From: Larkinella insperata
GTDB taxonomy: Bacteria; Bacteroidota; Bacteroidia; Cytophagales; Spirosomataceae
Assembly: GCF_026248825.1 (NCBI RefSeq)
Contig: NZ_CP110973.1
Span: 2,871,001-2,935,000, forward strand
Direction: 5' to 3'
DNA: 64,000 bases
The notes under the pieces are model-generated. The model worked only from the letters and a program-made list of their open reading frames with translations, searched no databases and was not told where the DNA came from. This document shows positions 37,401 to 44,428 of the stretch, piece by piece (position 1 is the stretch's first letter; every line of letters starts with the position of its first letter). The translations under genes were made by a program, and so were the position numbers.

Positions 37401-37597
37401 CGACGGCTTTCCTGAATCGGATTAAACTCCGCTCGGCCAAAATCTCGCTGGTGGGCCGGAACCTGCTCATGCTGTTCAAAAACACCACTCATGTTGATCC
37501 TGAAGTAGACCGTTTCGGCGGAAATCAACAGGGTTTTGCGTACGGTGAATTGCCCAGCTCGCGCAGCATCGGTGCCAACCTGAGTCTGTCATTCTAA
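34424..37597 (+). CDS. SusC/RagA-family TonB-linked outer-membrane transporter
   Basis: A 1057-residue SusC-type protein: signal peptide ending VATAQ, carboxypeptidase-regulatory-like domain (about 24-105, LPGANVVVKGSTTGTTTDNEG), plug (about 110-235, with ALSGKVAGLRVSS, IQIRGAASVSGNNQPLIVID, NAAALYGSRAANGVILITTK) and a large barrel ending IGANLSLSF. Such proteins import oligosaccharides or peptides together with a SusD-type lid lipoprotein, encoded 21 nt downstream. No STN domain is present, unlike the receptor at the start of the window. Substrate unknown; no glycosidase lies nearby. Confidence 0.95.
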   Translation: MRRTLLLIVGMIWLSMVVATAQTRTLTGTIMAADEGPLPGANVVVKGSTTGTTTDNEGKFSLKIPSENTTLIISSIGFLTEEVTVGNRSTLDLTMKSDVKSLAEVVVTAFGVEKEVKSLGYGVQEIKGQSLTEARSSNVVNALSGKVAGLRVSSNGGPGSGSTIQIRGAASVSGNNQPLIVIDGVPIQQSFDKTYGSGISEVNPDNIKEMSVLKGPNAAALYGSRAANGVILITTKNGAGTKGIGVEINSNVTFERPWIKPKFQNIYGGGHGYRTWYNDGWSGAITDPLEIEQYRAAYGPNAPLTGTEGTDESWGGPMDGRLVRHWWTGKDVAPLTPNPNGWEDFWQTGQSITNSVALSGGNDKGSFRLSLGRLDQKGLVYFNDFYRNNFKLNSAYNFTSNFSATISAEYIKSGGNRSYSSGQEFIWSHRQNDWAKLRNWRDYTGVHIQRAVAGKPADTDPPNWQHTFFTNPFFSSEMLPNNNEKDRLVGNIALNYKILPSLSLMVRSGTDVWTDTRISVNNFERVRNGNRTPGAFTEEVLRRQETNHDAILTFNKALSTDFTTNIQVGGISRTNYYKRNYLSVGELVVDGLYNASNANPSRNTAESRIEKSQVNSVFGSFELGYKNALFLNATARNDWSSTLPSNNRSYFYPSVSASAVITDLLNVQSNMISFGKVRASWAQVGNDALPYQLLQTFRAGTSWAGSTPEFYENTQIANSTLKPEITTGTELGLDVRFLRGRVGLDLTYYNQVSRDQILAVEISKASGYNSRFLNAGKITNKGLEVVLTGTPVKTGSGFNWETTVNFSRNRNKVLELAEGLTTYTLTTRQGLITEARVGQPYGSFYGVGFEHAPDGQIIYGANGYPVVSSTPRILGNIQPKWTGGWLNSLSFRGFSVSALVDVKWGGDFFDEGTGTARWTGQYEETALGREEGVIGKGVYNAGTAENPNYVPNTVIVPAKNLIGYNNPRSYHEASIYDGSYVKLREATIGYQIPTAFLNRIKLRSAKISLVGRNLLMLFKNTTHVDPEVDRFGGNQQGFAYGELPSSRSIGANLSLSF

Positions 37598-37618
37598 TTC
37601 CGGAAAAAGATTTTGTCT

Positions 37619-39085
37619 ATGAAGATCATACAAGCAGCTTTTATCAGTCTCGGGGTTCTGACGCTGGCGGGTTCCTGCACGAAGGATTTCGACGAAATAA
37701 ACATCAGCCCGAACGATCCAACTTCCATCTCTCCGCAGTACCTGCTGCCGTACGCCCTCGAATCGTCCATCGACCGGTACTGGGGCGTTCGCACCCGCTT
37801 CGAACGGTTGAATCTGGACGGGGCCATGTGCTGGATGCAGTACCTGACGCGCAACATCTACTCGAACGAGGGCGACAACTACGAAGTCTCGGTTGGCTTT
37901 TACAACAACAACTGGAAGGGCTTTTTCAACGACTCGCAGGTGAACTTCCAGCGGATCATCGCGCTGTCGGGGCCGGGGGGGCAGTTCGAAAATTCAAACT
38001 ACGAAGGCGTTGCGCTGGTGATGCGTTCGTGGGTGTTTTCCCTGCTGACGGATACGTACGGCCCCATTCCCTATAACGACGCCCTGAAAGGAACGGCGGC
38101 TGAGCCAAACTACACGCCGACTTACGATCCCGTCGAGGCCGTTTACGCGGGCATTCTCGCGGATTTGAAAACGGCTAACGAAAAGCTGACGGTGGGAGGG
38201 GCGGCCATTTCGGGCGATATTCTCTACGGGGGTGATGTTTTGAAGTGGAAAAAGTTTGCCAACTCGCTCCGGCTGCGGTTAGCCAACCGTCAGGCGGCCA
38301 AAAAACCGGCCGAATCAAAAGCCATCATGGCCGAAATTCTGGGCGATGCCACCAAATACCCGATTTTTACGGGTAATGCTGACAACGCCAGACTGGCTAA
38401 TTCGGCGGTATTGCCCAGTAACAACGAGTGGCATCAGGTGATGATTCAGGACGGCCGGACCGACTGGAACGTCAGCAAAACCATTGCCGACCGGCTAAAC
38501 GAACTGGGCGACACCCGGATTACGGTCTACGCCCAGCCCAACAAAGAAGGCAAGTACGAAGGTCACGCCAACGGGTTGCCCGATGCCGTCGCTACGGCGT
38601 ACCTGGGAACCAGTTCCGTATTGGGCAACTACTTCACGGCCGCCACCGCACCCAGCGTACTCATGACGTTTTCGGAGCTGAACCTGATTCTGGCCGAAGC
38701 AGCCGCCGACGGCGACATCTCAGGCAGTGCGCAGACGTACCTGGAGAAAGGCGTTACGGCTTCTTTTGAGCAATACGGTTTGACGGTTCCGGCCGGTTAT
38801 CTGACTAAAATTGGCCCCGCAACCAAAAGCACCATTCTGGAGCAGAAGTGGATTGCGTTGTTCGGGCAAGCCATCGAAGCCTGGACCGAATACCGACGGA
38901 CCGGCTTGCCGGTGCTGCCCGCGAAGGATGCCCGCGCCGTTTTCTCCAACGACGGTGTGATGCCAACCCGTCTTAAATACCCCACCTCGGAATATTCGCT
39001 GAACAAAGCCAGCCTGGACAAAGGAATCTCGCTTTTGGGGGGAGCCGACGATATGAAGACGAAACTGTGGTGGGTTGAGAACTAA
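37619..39085 (+). CDS. SusD/RagB-family outer-membrane lipoprotein
   Basis: A 488-residue lipoprotein with lipobox TLAGSC (Cys20) and the SusD/RagB arrangement: an N-terminal tail (FDEINISPNDPTSISPQ), TPR-like helices, and the C-terminal EQKWIALFGQAIEAWTEYRRTGLP motif typical of the SusD-like/SusD-2 group. It binds ligand at the cell surface and closes over the SusC barrel. The start is ATG 37619; the frame extends two codons to a TTG. It forms an operon with the upstream SusC gene and a small lipoprotein. Confidence 0.93.
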   Translation: MKIIQAAFISLGVLTLAGSCTKDFDEINISPNDPTSISPQYLLPYALESSIDRYWGVRTRFERLNLDGAMCWMQYLTRNIYSNEGDNYEVSVGFYNNNWKGFFNDSQVNFQRIIALSGPGGQFENSNYEGVALVMRSWVFSLLTDTYGPIPYNDALKGTAAEPNYTPTYDPVEAVYAGILADLKTANEKLTVGGAAISGDILYGGDVLKWKKFANSLRLRLANRQAAKKPAESKAIMAEILGDATKYPIFTGNADNARLANSAVLPSNNEWHQVMIQDGRTDWNVSKTIADRLNELGDTRITVYAQPNKEGKYEGHANGLPDAVATAYLGTSSVLGNYFTAATAPSVLMTFSELNLILAEAAADGDISGSAQTYLEKGVTASFEQYGLTVPAGYLTKIGPATKSTILEQKWIALFGQAIEAWTEYRRTGLPVLPAKDARAVFSNDGVMPTRLKYPTSEYSLNKASLDKGISLLGGADDMKTKLWWVEN

Positions 39086-39109
39086 CGCCAATAAACCGTG
39101 AAGATGTTC

Positions 39110-39589
39110 ATGAAAAGCTATAAAGTATTTATATTGAGTGGGTTGCTTGCAGCAGGTGGCCTGCTCGCCGGATGCGAGAAAAAAGAGGATCCGTTTGTTG
39201 ACCGCGTGGTGGCCCCCGTCCTGGTGGTGGTTCAGGGCGCAGCCGATGGGGGCGGTCAAACCGCCGAACCCGTCGTCTCGCAAACCATCACGGCGCCGGT
39301 AACCATGAGCGTTAAGGTTTACGAGCTCGACAAAAGCGGTATTCTGGATTACAAAGTCGGTATCGACTCGATTCCGGTTGCCTCGCTGGCGCTCAAACTG
39401 ACCAAACGCGACGGAACGGTGCTGGCCGATCTGAAGACCGACAATACCGGGTTGGCCACGTTGACCAAGACCTGGGCCGAACTCGGCATCGCAGCACCCG
39501 CCGTCGGCAGCAGCGTTTCGCTGACCTGGGTCGGTGAACACAAGGGACAAGCCTTTACCCGTCTGTCGCGGGTGCAGGGTGTGAAGTAG
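39110..39589 (+). CDS. Small lipoprotein of the SusCD unit
   Basis: A 159-residue protein with a lipoprotein signal peptide (lipobox LLAGC, Cys22). ATG 39104 and GTG 39098 are alternative starts in the same frame. The mature part is beta-rich with repeated V/T strands (PVLVVVQGAADGGGQ, ITAPVTMSVKVYELDK), suggesting one Ig- or carbohydrate-binding-like fold. It follows the SusD gene by 24 nt and so is probably a third surface component. I do not recognise a named family. Confidence 0.75.
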   Translation: MKSYKVFILSGLLAAGGLLAGCEKKEDPFVDRVVAPVLVVVQGAADGGGQTAEPVVSQTITAPVTMSVKVYELDKSGILDYKVGIDSIPVASLALKLTKRDGTVLADLKTDNTGLATLTKTWAELGIAAPAVGSSVSLTWVGEHKGQAFTRLSRVQGVK

Positions 39590-39639
39590 ACCCGTTTCGT
39601 ACCTACCATCTGTCAGTCGTTTGTCTTTCTGTTTTGAGT

Positions 39640-39654
39640 CGTCAGATTCTGACG
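39640..39654. repeat. Short palindrome after the SusCD unit
   Basis: CGTCAG-ATT-CTGACG, a perfect 6-bp inverted repeat with no T tail, in the 140-nt gap before the aminotransferase gene. It could be an operator site or a weak hairpin; nothing else is recognisable in the gap. Confidence 0.35.
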
Positions 39655-39729
39655 GACAGTGGAAAGATGAACGGCTGATCACCGCTTATAAACTGATTTA
39701 ACAAACCAACATCTAACCAATTCTCAACT

Positions 39730-40878
39730 ATGTCTCTGAATCGTCGCGAATGGCTCCGGTCTGGCCTGCTGGCCGGTGTAGGCTTAGCCGCTGCCCCAGC
39801 CGCTTATTGTGAACCCTGGCTGGACAAACCCGAGTTGGCCGGTGCTTTGCCGCCGACCGCTCCGAAGGTCGCGCTGAAAGCCCGTTTGTCGGCTAATGAA
39901 AACCCGTATGGTCCGTCGCCAAAGGCGCTGAAAGCCATCGCCGAAGCCGCCCCGGAAGGTTTTCTGTATCCGTTTCAATACGGAATGCAATTGCAGAAAA
40001 TGATTGCCGATGAGGAAGGCGTCGCACCGGAGCAAATTCTGCTTTCGGCGGGTTCGGGAGCCTTGTTGCATGCAACGGCTTTGCAGTATGCGTACACGAA
40101 TCCCGGAGGAAGCGTTCTGTCGGCCGATCCGACGTACGAATCGCTGGTGCGGGCGGCTGTTCAGCATGGTATGACCTGGGACAAAGTACCCCTGACATCC
40201 GGAACCTACGACCATAACCTGGAGGAAATGGAGAAGCGGGTGAACGACAAAACGAGTCTTGTCTATGTCTGTAATCCCAACAACCCCACGGGCGTAACGA
40301 TCAACCCGGAAAGTCTGCGGGCGTTTGTTGACCGCGTTTCGGCCAAAAAACCGGTGTTTGTTGATGAAGCGTACATCCACTACACGGGCGATCCGAAAAA
40401 ATACACGGTAATCGAAAACATCAAAAAAGGCCAGAACGTGATGGTCGCCAAGACCTTTTCCAAAATCTACGGAATGGCCGGCCTGCGGATGGGCTACATG
40501 GTTGGCCAACCGGATACGCTGAAGGCCATTTCTAAATGGGGCGGGGGCGTCGGCAACCTGAGCATGACGACGCTTCGGGCAGCTCTGGCCTGCTACAAAG
40601 ACGACGAGTTTATCAAGTATTCGCTGAGCAAAGGCCTCGAAGCCCGTGAGTTTTTGTACGCGACGCTGAAACAGAACGGATATACTTACCTGCCCTCGGG
40701 CACAAACTTCGTGCTGTTCCCGATCCGGATGAAGGGCGATGATTTCACCAAGAAAATGATGGACAACGGCGTAAGCGTTCGCCAGTGGAAATTCGACGGC
40801 CAGTTCTGGTGCCGCGTCAGTCTCGGCACGATGGACCAGATGAAAGCCTTTGCCGATGCGCTGAAAGTTGTTTCCTGA
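39730..40878 (+). CDS. HisC-like PLP aminotransferase with a Tat-like signal
   Basis: A 382-residue class I/II aminotransferase related to histidinol-phosphate aminotransferase. Landmarks are ARLSANENPYGPS, CNPNNPTG (N185), VDEAYIHY (D212) and the PLP lysine 245 in TFSKIYGMAGLRMG. The N-terminus reads NRREWLRSG followed by a hydrophobic, Ala-rich segment (LLAGVGLAAAPAA), as in Tat signals that export folded cofactor enzymes. No other histidine-biosynthesis gene is nearby, so a housekeeping HisC role is doubtful. It lies about 140 nt after the SusCD unit; a role in handling an imported amine or amino acid is speculation. Confidence 0.87.
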   Translation: MSLNRREWLRSGLLAGVGLAAAPAAYCEPWLDKPELAGALPPTAPKVALKARLSANENPYGPSPKALKAIAEAAPEGFLYPFQYGMQLQKMIADEEGVAPEQILLSAGSGALLHATALQYAYTNPGGSVLSADPTYESLVRAAVQHGMTWDKVPLTSGTYDHNLEEMEKRVNDKTSLVYVCNPNNPTGVTINPESLRAFVDRVSAKKPVFVDEAYIHYTGDPKKYTVIENIKKGQNVMVAKTFSKIYGMAGLRMGYMVGQPDTLKAISKWGGGVGNLSMTTLRAALACYKDDEFIKYSLSKGLEAREFLYATLKQNGYTYLPSGTNFVLFPIRMKGDDFTKKMMDNGVSVRQWKFDGQFWCRVSLGTMDQMKAFADALKVVS

Positions 40879-40971
40879 CGCACCGACGGGCTGGAATCCG
40901 GGAGAGTTTCTGAAAAACAGACGGTTTGCTTCCTAAAACGAGTTCACGTACGAAAGTATCAGATAACCTGA

Positions 40972-41001
40972 GTTGAAATCGCTCCCGAAGTTTTACCTTT
41001 G
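40972..41001 (+). promoter_or_regulatory. Candidate aroB promoter inside a terminator hairpin
   Basis: GTTG (40972-40975), 18 nt, then TACCTTTG (40994-41001), close to TTTG-N19-TAnnTTTG. The -7 box lies in the loop of the terminator 40975-41017. Transcription would start near 41008, leaving a leader of about 20 nt and no left arm of the hairpin. Confidence 0.5.
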
Positions 41002-41017
41002 GGAGCGATTTCTTTTT
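40975..41017 (+). terminator. Terminator after the aminotransferase gene
   Basis: A 12-bp perfect stem GAAATCGCTCCC/GGGAGCGATTTC (40975-40986 / 41001-41012) with a 14-nt loop and TTTTT at 41013-41017. It ends 10 nt before the aroB start codon. Confidence 0.85.
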
Positions 41018-41027
41018 ATACCTGCTT

Positions 41028-42053
41028 ATGTCTGTTCAGATTTCCCCCCTGGCCGAAAGTTTGCCTGCCTTTTTAAAACAGCATGATTATTCGGCCATTG
41101 CTGTACTTGCCGATATGAATACCAAACGGCATTGTTATCCGGCCATCAAAAATTTTTTACCGAAACATAAAATTTTTACGGTTCGGGCGGGTGAGCATCA
41201 CAAGAATTTAGCCACCTGCGAAACCGTCTGGCAGGGGTTGACGGACGCCCAGTTTGACCGGCACGCGCTGTTGATCAATCTCGGTGGGGGAGTAATTGGG
41301 GATTTGGGCGGTTTTTGCGCGGCAACCTACAAACGTGGCATTGATTTTATCCAGATTCCAACCACTTTACTGTCGCAGGTTGACGCCAGCGTGGGCGGAA
41401 AGCTGGGTATTGACTTTCACGGATTTAAGAACCATATTGGGGTCTTTAAACTGCCGGAAGCCGTTCTGATTGACACGGTATTTTTCCAGACCTTACCGGA
41501 GCTGGAACTCCGGTCGGGATTTGCCGAAATCGTCAAGCACTGCCTGATTGCCGATGCGGCCAAATGGAATGTCATCCGCCGTCGTGATCTGCAGCAGCAG
41601 GACTGGAATGACCTGGTGGCGCATTCGGTGGCGATCAAAAAAAATATTGTTGAGCAAGATCCAAACGAGCGGGGTATTCGTAAAATATTGAACTTCGGTC
41701 ACACGCTGGGCCATGCACTCGAAACGCATTTTCTGGCCGATCCGAAACGTCGGTTGCTGCACGGAGAAGCCATTGCTGCCGGAATGATTGCCGAAGCGTT
41801 TATTGCTTACCGGAAAGGAATGATTCCGGCAGAGCTGCTGGAACAGATCGAAGAATACCTTTTTGCGGTCTATGGCCGCGTCACGATTGCAGATACGGAC
41901 CTCGAGCCGGTATTGGCGCTAACGTTACAGGACAAGAAAAATCGGAACGGTCAGGTGCGGATGGCCCTGCTCGACGGACCGGGAAGTTGTGCCTTCGACG
42001 TGCCGGTTACCAAGGCCGAAATGAGCCGGGCATTGGAGTACTATAGAACCTAA
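41028..42053 (+). CDS. aroB: 3-dehydroquinate synthase
   Basis: A 341-residue NAD- and metal-dependent enzyme converting DAHP to 3-dehydroquinate, second step of the shikimate pathway. Signatures are NLGGGVIGDLGGFCAATYKRG, PTTLLSQVDASVGGKLGID, SGFAEIVKHCLI and the metal-binding NFGHTLGHALE and LLHGEAIAAGM. Length and motifs are typical. The first-step enzyme is encoded at 13545, so aromatic biosynthesis is not clustered here. It appears to be monocistronic with the promoter described at 40972. Confidence 0.95.
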   Translation: MSVQISPLAESLPAFLKQHDYSAIAVLADMNTKRHCYPAIKNFLPKHKIFTVRAGEHHKNLATCETVWQGLTDAQFDRHALLINLGGGVIGDLGGFCAATYKRGIDFIQIPTTLLSQVDASVGGKLGIDFHGFKNHIGVFKLPEAVLIDTVFFQTLPELELRSGFAEIVKHCLIADAAKWNVIRRRDLQQQDWNDLVAHSVAIKKNIVEQDPNERGIRKILNFGHTLGHALETHFLADPKRRLLHGEAIAAGMIAEAFIAYRKGMIPAELLEQIEEYLFAVYGRVTIADTDLEPVLALTLQDKKNRNGQVRMALLDGPGSCAFDVPVTKAEMSRALEYYRT

Positions 42054-42180
42054 ACTGTAAGTGGGCCGTTTGCGCGGTTTTTCGAACCTTACAGACAGAA
42101 TATCAATTAATTCAAGTGTGTTTTCTTAACCATTTTTGTCTATAAGTGTCAACTTTACAACCCCGTTAAACAGTCCGTTT

Positions 42181-42717
42181 ATGAAACATTTTATTGGCGT
42201 CCTTGTGTTGCTGGCCGTGGTTTCGCTCGCCGGCTGCATGCCCGGAAAGTTATTTGTCGAACACGATTACAGCTACGAGGGGCATTTTAAAAATTACGAG
42301 TCTTTTAATTTTCTGGAATGTGAGTACATCGACTCAACGCTACTTTGCTCGGACATTCAGGAAGCCATTCGCCACCAGATGGAGGCTCGGGGCTATAAAG
42401 TAGCCAACCGGGCTCCGAATCTGCTTATCTCCTACAACATTTTTCGGAACGACCTGCGTTTCCGGGGGTATCAGCAACCCGTTATCAAAGACTGGGTTGT
42501 GAGTGAAGACGGGGACGCAACCTACAAACGGATTGATTACAACCTCGACGAAGGTACCCTGATGATTTCATTGATCGATGCAGAAACCTACCAGGTCATC
42601 TGGAAGGGCTATGCCTCCCGTGTTACCCGAAATCCCAACTTCAAGAATAATTACTTCAAGGGCATTGTCCGATCCATTTTTGATCAGTACCCTTTGATGG
42701 CTTCGGCCCGAAAATAG
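42181..42717 (+). CDS. DUF4136-type lipoprotein
   Basis: A 178-residue lipoprotein with lipobox SLAGC (Cys19). The start at 42181 fits the signal peptide; the open frame reaches 42136. The pattern of a leading YSYEGHFKNYESFNF, a helix with IQEAIRHQMEARGYK, then YDLDEGTLMISLIDAETYQVIWKGYA-like strands resembles DUF4136 proteins, small periplasmic lipoproteins of unknown role. Nothing in the neighbourhood narrows the function. Confidence 0.75.
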   Translation: MKHFIGVLVLLAVVSLAGCMPGKLFVEHDYSYEGHFKNYESFNFLECEYIDSTLLCSDIQEAIRHQMEARGYKVANRAPNLLISYNIFRNDLRFRGYQQPVIKDWVVSEDGDATYKRIDYNLDEGTLMISLIDAETYQVIWKGYASRVTRNPNFKNNYFKGIVRSIFDQYPLMASARK

Positions 42718-42735
42718 CGGGCCAACTCAGTCTTC

Positions 42736-42788
42736 AAACAGCGAACCGTAAGCGCAAAAGTTGACTTATGGTTCGCTGTTTGTTTTTG
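42736..42788. terminator. Bidirectional terminator overlapping the gldA stop
   Basis: A 17-bp stem with one G-T mismatch (42736-42752 / 42765-42781), 12-nt loop, then GTTTTTG on the plus strand. The right arm contains the gldA stop codon (42766-42768), so the gldA mRNA can form it only with its last codon. Confidence 0.8.
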
Positions 42789-43710
42789 TAAGCTCCCTGA
42801 AAATACCTTCCAAGCTGCTTTCCTGCTGTTTCAGGCCAACCAGCGTCAGGTTTTTATCGGCGGCTAACCGGAAGATGGCCGCCCGCAGATCGCTATCCTT
42901 GTCAGCGGTCAGGCGGTAACGGCTTTCGCCCAGCGCATCAATCTGCCGGATGCCGGGCAGCTCGTTCAAAACCGTTGCGTCGGCCAGATCCCGCTCAAAT
43001 TCGGCCACTACAACCACCGAGCCGTCGGAGGTTTCCCGCAGAGTGCTCAACTCTCCATCGGCCACAATCCGACCCCGGTTGATGATGATGACCCGGTCGC
43101 AGAGGGCTTCGACTTCCTGCATGATGTGGGTGGAAAACAGAACGGTTTTTTCGCGCCCAATGGTCCGGATCACCTGGCGGATTTCCGAAAGCTGGTTGGG
43201 GTCCAATCCGGTAGTGGGTTCGTCCAGAATCAGCACCGGCGGATTGTGAATCAGCGCCTGAGCCAGCCCGACGCGTTGCCGGTAACCCTTCGATAACTGA
43301 CCGATCTTTTTGCGTTGCTCCAGGCCCAGCCCGACCAGTTCAATCATATCGGTTACCCGCTGGCGCAGTACCGCGCCCCGCAGGCCGTGCAGCGAACCCG
43401 CAACGTTTAGAAACTCCTTCACGTACATATCCAGGTAGAGCGGATTGTGCTCGGGCAGGTAACCCAGGCTGCGCCGGACATCGATGGAGTGGGTGCGAAC
43501 ATCGAACCCGTTGACCTTTACCGTACCCTCGGTGGGCGGCAGGTATGCCGTGGCAATTTTCATGGTTGTTGATTTTCCGGCCCCGTTTGGCCCCAGAAAG
43601 CCCACAATTTCGCCCGGCTGAACCGCAAAGGAAATGGCATCGACCGCCCGTTGGGCCGGAGCACCCGGGCGGGTATAGAGTTTAGTCAGGTTTTGTACCA
43701 GAATGGACAT
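42766..43710 (-). CDS. gldA: ABC transporter ATPase, GldA-like
   Basis: A 314-residue ATPase with Walker A GPNGAGKST, signature motif LSKGYRQRV, Walker B VLILDEPTTGLDP and the H-loop FSTHIMQE. The C-terminal 90 residues (after about 225) form the regulatory domain seen in GldA. In Flavobacterium GldA works with membrane proteins GldF and GldG and is needed for gliding. Neither partner gene is adjacent here; the closest gliding gene in the window is gldD-like at 58509. A role in another drug- or lipid-exporting ABC system cannot be ruled out. Confidence 0.78.
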   Translation of the reverse strand: MSILVQNLTKLYTRPGAPAQRAVDAISFAVQPGEIVGFLGPNGAGKSTTMKIATAYLPPTEGTVKVNGFDVRTHSIDVRRSLGYLPEHNPLYLDMYVKEFLNVAGSLHGLRGAVLRQRVTDMIELVGLGLEQRKKIGQLSKGYRQRVGLAQALIHNPPVLILDEPTTGLDPNQLSEIRQVIRTIGREKTVLFSTHIMQEVEALCDRVIIINRGRIVADGELSTLRETSDGSVVVVAEFERDLADATVLNELPGIRQIDALGESRYRLTADKDSDLRAAIFRLAADKNLTLVGLKQQESSLEGIFRELTKTNSEP

Positions 43711-43982
43711 TGATCAGGACAAAAGGCGAAAAATCGAACGTGCAAGGTACGAAAGCAGCCGAACATTTGTTGCCACTGCGCACAAGCAGGGAGTCCGGTG
43801 TACGGAATGCAACCCCTTTCTTACGCGGGAAAACAAAAACGACTGCTTAAAAAATAATCCCGTTAGAATCAGCGAATAAACGGTATTCTATTAACGGTGT
43901 TTTGGCCAAACCGCTTTAAAAACCGAAAACAATTTTTATTTTTAGCCTTTCGTTCATCCTTAAACGGATTGAACAAACTGCA

Positions 43983-44417
43983 ATGAGGACGAAACACATC
44001 GGTACGGTAGTGGGCTGCCTGATGACCATCAGTGCCTGGGCGCAGCAACCGGGAGTTCCAACGCCGACCCGAAGAAATGACGACCATCCGCCGGAAGTTT
44101 TTACCAACTGCGACAGCGCCCAGACACAGACCGAGCTGAACTTATGCGCCCAGATGCGGTTTCAGAAAGCCGATCAGGAATTGAATGCAATCTACAAGCA
44201 ATTGCTCGAGTTGCTGCCTAAAGACGATAAGATGATGGTGGTGGAGGCCCAGCGTCAATGGCTGGCTTACCGCGATGCTCACTGCAAGATTTACGAGAAA
44301 ATGTACGCGGGCGGTTCCATGCTGAGCATGGTGCTTGCCAATTGCAAAGAAGCCGCAACCCTGAACCGGATTAACGAACTAAAAGAACTAATAGCCGAAC
44401 GTAAACTTAGACAATAG
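43983..44417 (+). CDS. LprI-family (DUF1311) exported protein
   Basis: A 144-residue protein with a signal peptide ending SAWAQ and a DUF1311/lysozyme-inhibitor LprI domain: CDSAQTQTELNLC, the A-Q-RQWLAYRDAHC stretch and a late C in MVLANCKEAAT give the family's four cysteines. LprI-type proteins bind lysozyme in mycobacteria; most members are uncharacterised. It ends 11 nt before the permease gene, so cotranscription is likely. Confidence 0.85.
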   Translation: MRTKHIGTVVGCLMTISAWAQQPGVPTPTRRNDDHPPEVFTNCDSAQTQTELNLCAQMRFQKADQELNAIYKQLLELLPKDDKMMVVEAQRQWLAYRDAHCKIYEKMYAGGSMLSMVLANCKEAATLNRINELKELIAERKLRQ

Positions 44418-44428
44418 CTGCCTGACGT

